Positions 62,424-64,000 of a stretch of 64,000 bases of DNA are shown in pieces; within the stretch, counting starts at the first letter, position 1; the number at the start of each line of letters is the position of its first letter. The notes under the pieces are model-generated. The model ran no database searches, was not told where the DNA came from, and saw only the letters and a list, made by a program, of their open reading frames with translations. Both the position numbers and the translations under genes were made by a program. This DNA comes from an uncultured Eubacteriales bacterium (lineage in GTDB: Bacteria > Bacillota > Clostridia > Peptostreptococcales > Anaerovoracaceae), in the NCBI GenBank assembly GCA_902786355.1, contig CADABZ010000001.1, positions 124,001-188,000 on the forward strand. Reading direction: 5' to 3'.

Positions 62424-64000
62424 CTACTTAGACTCAGTTTCTTCAAGATTCTTGAAGGCTGTGGACATCATAAGCTTGATCCGGTTGAGCTGATTGACAT
62501 TCGATGCACCAGGATCATAATCGATCGCAACTATGTTGGCTTTCTCGTCGTACTGTCTGAGCGCCTTGAGCATGCCCTTGCCGGCTACATGGTTAGGCAG
62601 GCAGGCAAAAGGCTGCAGACACAGGATGTTTTTGACGCCTGAATCGATAAGGTCAACCATCTCGCCGGTAAGCAGCCATCCTTCTCCGCACTGGTTTCCT
62701 ACCGAGATGAACCTCTCTGCATTGGCGGCAGTCTCTTCGATATGAGCATCAGGTACGAACCTCTTGCTCTGCTCGCAGGCCTGCCTTGCGTATTTGCGGT
62801 AGGATTCAATGAAGCTTATCATTACCTTGTTGATAACCATCGACTTCCATGTCCCCGAAAGATTGTTGTAATTGTATATCTTATTGAGGAACCCGTATTC
62901 GAAGAAGTCTATGAATGAAGGTACGACAGCTTCTCCGCCTTCTTCTTCGATAGTCTCAACGAGGTTGTTGTTCGCGTTCGGATGGTATTTTACAAGTATC
63001 TCTCCGACAATGCCGACTCTCGGCTTGACTACATCCTCATGGATCGGGATGCTGTCAAAATCTCTGACTATAGCAAAGAGATTCTTTTTGAACTCTTTCT
63101 TGCTGAGATCCATGGAGTTGCGTACGATCTTGTCAAACCATGAATCCATGACAGACTGCGCGCTTCCCTTCTCTATCTCGTAAGGTCTGATCCTGTAGAG
63201 ACATTTCATCATAAGGTCTCCGTACAGAGCTCCATATACAAGTGAAAGAGCCAGTCTTGGCGTTATGCTGAAGCCCGGGTTTCTCTCGAGTCCTACCATA
63301 TTGAATGATATGACAGGGATCTGCTCCATACCGAGGTCTTTGAGGGCTTTTCTGAGAAGAGCTACGTAGTTGCTCGCCCTGCATCCTCCGCCTGTCTGGG
63401 ACATGAAGACACCGGTCTTGCGCAGGTCATATTTACCTGACTTGAGAGCATAGATTATCTGACCGAGAGTGACGATAGTAGGATAGCATGCGTCATTATT
63501 AACATAACGAAGGCCTTCTTCCTCGGATTCTTTTGTAACTGCAGGAAGCAGGACAGCGTTATAGCCGGCTGCCCTCATTACAGGCTCAAAGTACTGGAAA
63601 TGTATAGGCGACATCTGCGGTACGAGGAGCGTGTAGCCGTCATTTCTCATCTCTTTTGTGAAGAGTTTGCGCTTATATGGCTTATTGATCCTGCGGGATT
63701 TAGTTCCGAGCTTATCTCTTTCCTCAAGAGCTGCCTTGAGTGATCTGATACGGATCTTGGCTGCTCCGAGGTTAGCGCCTTCATCTATCTTGAGGACAGT
63801 ATACAGCTTGTTGTTCTGCTGGAGAAGCTCATCCACCTCGTCAGTAGTTACAGCATCAAGTCCGCATCCGAAGGAGTTGAGCTGTATGACCTCAAGGTCA
63901 TCTCTCTGACCTGCATATACAGCTGCCTTATAGAGTCTTGAATGATATACCCACTGGTCGAGGATACGGAGCGGTCTTTCGGTCCTGACCTTCCAGCTTA
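62424..64000 (-). CDS. Acyl-CoA dehydratase activase, C-terminal part (runs off right edge)
   Basis: The frame is open from the stop at 62424 to the window end, at least 525 codons; a GTG inside at 63836 is not the real start. The segment [17 protein letters not shown] followed by [19 protein letters not shown] is characteristic of large (about 1400-residue) 2-hydroxyglutaryl-CoA dehydratase activase-like proteins, which carry ASKHA ATPase domains at the N-terminus and a DUF2229-type region. Further conserved-looking cysteines are in [26 protein letters not shown] and [10 protein letters not shown]. It may use ATP to feed electrons to a double-cubane or dehydratase partner such as the protein at 55199-56350. 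Confidence 0.88.
   Translation of the reverse strand, partial: SWKVRTERPLRILDQWVYHSRLYKAAVYAGQRDDLEVIQLNSFGCGLDAVTTDEVDELLQQNNKLYTVLKIDEGANLGAAKIRIRSLKAALEERDKLGTKSRRINKPYKRKLFTKEMRNDGYTLLVPQMSPIHFQYFEPVMRAAGYNAVLLPAVTKESEEEGLRYVNNDACYPTIVTLGQIIYALKSGKYDLRKTGVFMSQTGGGCRASNYVALLRKALKDLGMEQIPVISFNMVGLERNPGFSITPRLALSLVYGALYGDLMMKCLYRIRPYEIEKGSAQSVMDSWFDKIVRNSMDLSKKEFKKNLFAIVRDFDSIPIHEDVVKPRVGIVGEILVKYHPNANNNLVETIEEEGGEAVVPSFIDFFEYGFLNKIYNYNNLSGTWKSMVINKVMISFIESYRKYARQACEQSKRFVPDAHIEETAANAERFISVGNQCGEGWLLTGEMVDLIDSGVKNILCLQPFACLPNHVAGKGMLKALRQYDEKANIVAIDYDPGASNVNQLNRIKLMMSTAFKNLEETESK

Noticed and set aside
62424-63836. Treating the right-edge gene as a complete 470-residue protein starting at GTG 63836
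   Set aside because: The frame continues without a stop to the window end, and the upstream residues ([16 protein letters not shown]) are conserved parts of the large activase family.

Overview
The window looks like a chromosome segment of a strictly anaerobic, Gram-positive member of the Clostridia (Bacillota). Support comes from RNase J, the yqeK-rsfS-leuS order, HemZ, lipoproteins with lipoboxes, class II tRNA-Leu genes, an anaerobic (cbi-type) cobalamin pathway, a RACo-type corrinoid activator and 2-hydroxyacyl-CoA dehydratase-type iron-sulfur proteins. I cannot name genus or species. Apart from one gene (55199-56350) every gene lies on the minus strand, so transcription runs from high to low coordinates. 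No prophage, insertion sequence or CRISPR array was seen.

Region 1 (1-15071), housekeeping. A strong promoter drives two tRNA-Leu genes and yajC, which end at a hairpin terminator. A second promoter right behind it reads secDF, relA, a metallo-hydrolase, hemZ, hisS, aspS, nadD, yqeK, rsfS, leuS and the start of an RNase J gene cut by the window edge.

Region 2 (15106-23513), a corrinoid methyl-transfer operon. It holds a corrinoid protein, its reductive activator (RACo), four divergent uroporphyrinogen-decarboxylase-fold (MtaA/CmuA-like) methyltransferase homologues, a DUF1638 protein and a cytoplasmic leucine-rich-repeat protein. No MtaB-, MttB- or MtmB-type substrate methyltransferase is present, so the methyl donor is unknown. 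A 24-bp imperfect palindrome overlaps the -10 region of the operon.

Region 3 (23582-53619), a giant cobalamin operon. One promoter and one cobalamin riboswitch precede 29 tightly packed genes over about 29.5 kb. They cover a lipoprotein-anchored CbiK chelatase, NEAT-like or otherwise unassigned surface lipoproteins, a FecCD-type cobamide/tetrapyrrole importer, almost the complete anaerobic B12 pathway, HemB, a HemC-CobA-HemD fusion, a CbiJ-CbiE-CbiT fusion, a DrrAB-like ABC transporter, precorrin-2 dehydrogenase, and at the far end a VWA protein plus MoxR AAA+ ATPase pair. HemA, HemL, corrinoid adenosyltransferase and a cobalt importer are not in the window. Regions 2 and 3 probably work together: one makes or imports the cobamide, the other uses it.

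Region 4 (53643-64000). A cytosolic CbiK with an unknown partner gene lies upstream of the riboswitch. The lone plus-strand gene encodes a double-cubane-type (YjiM-like) protein. Then come coaE, polA, a P1/DmpA peptidase with a long acidic insertion, a 6S RNA candidate, yebC, and the C-terminal half of a large acyl-CoA dehydratase activase cut by the right edge.
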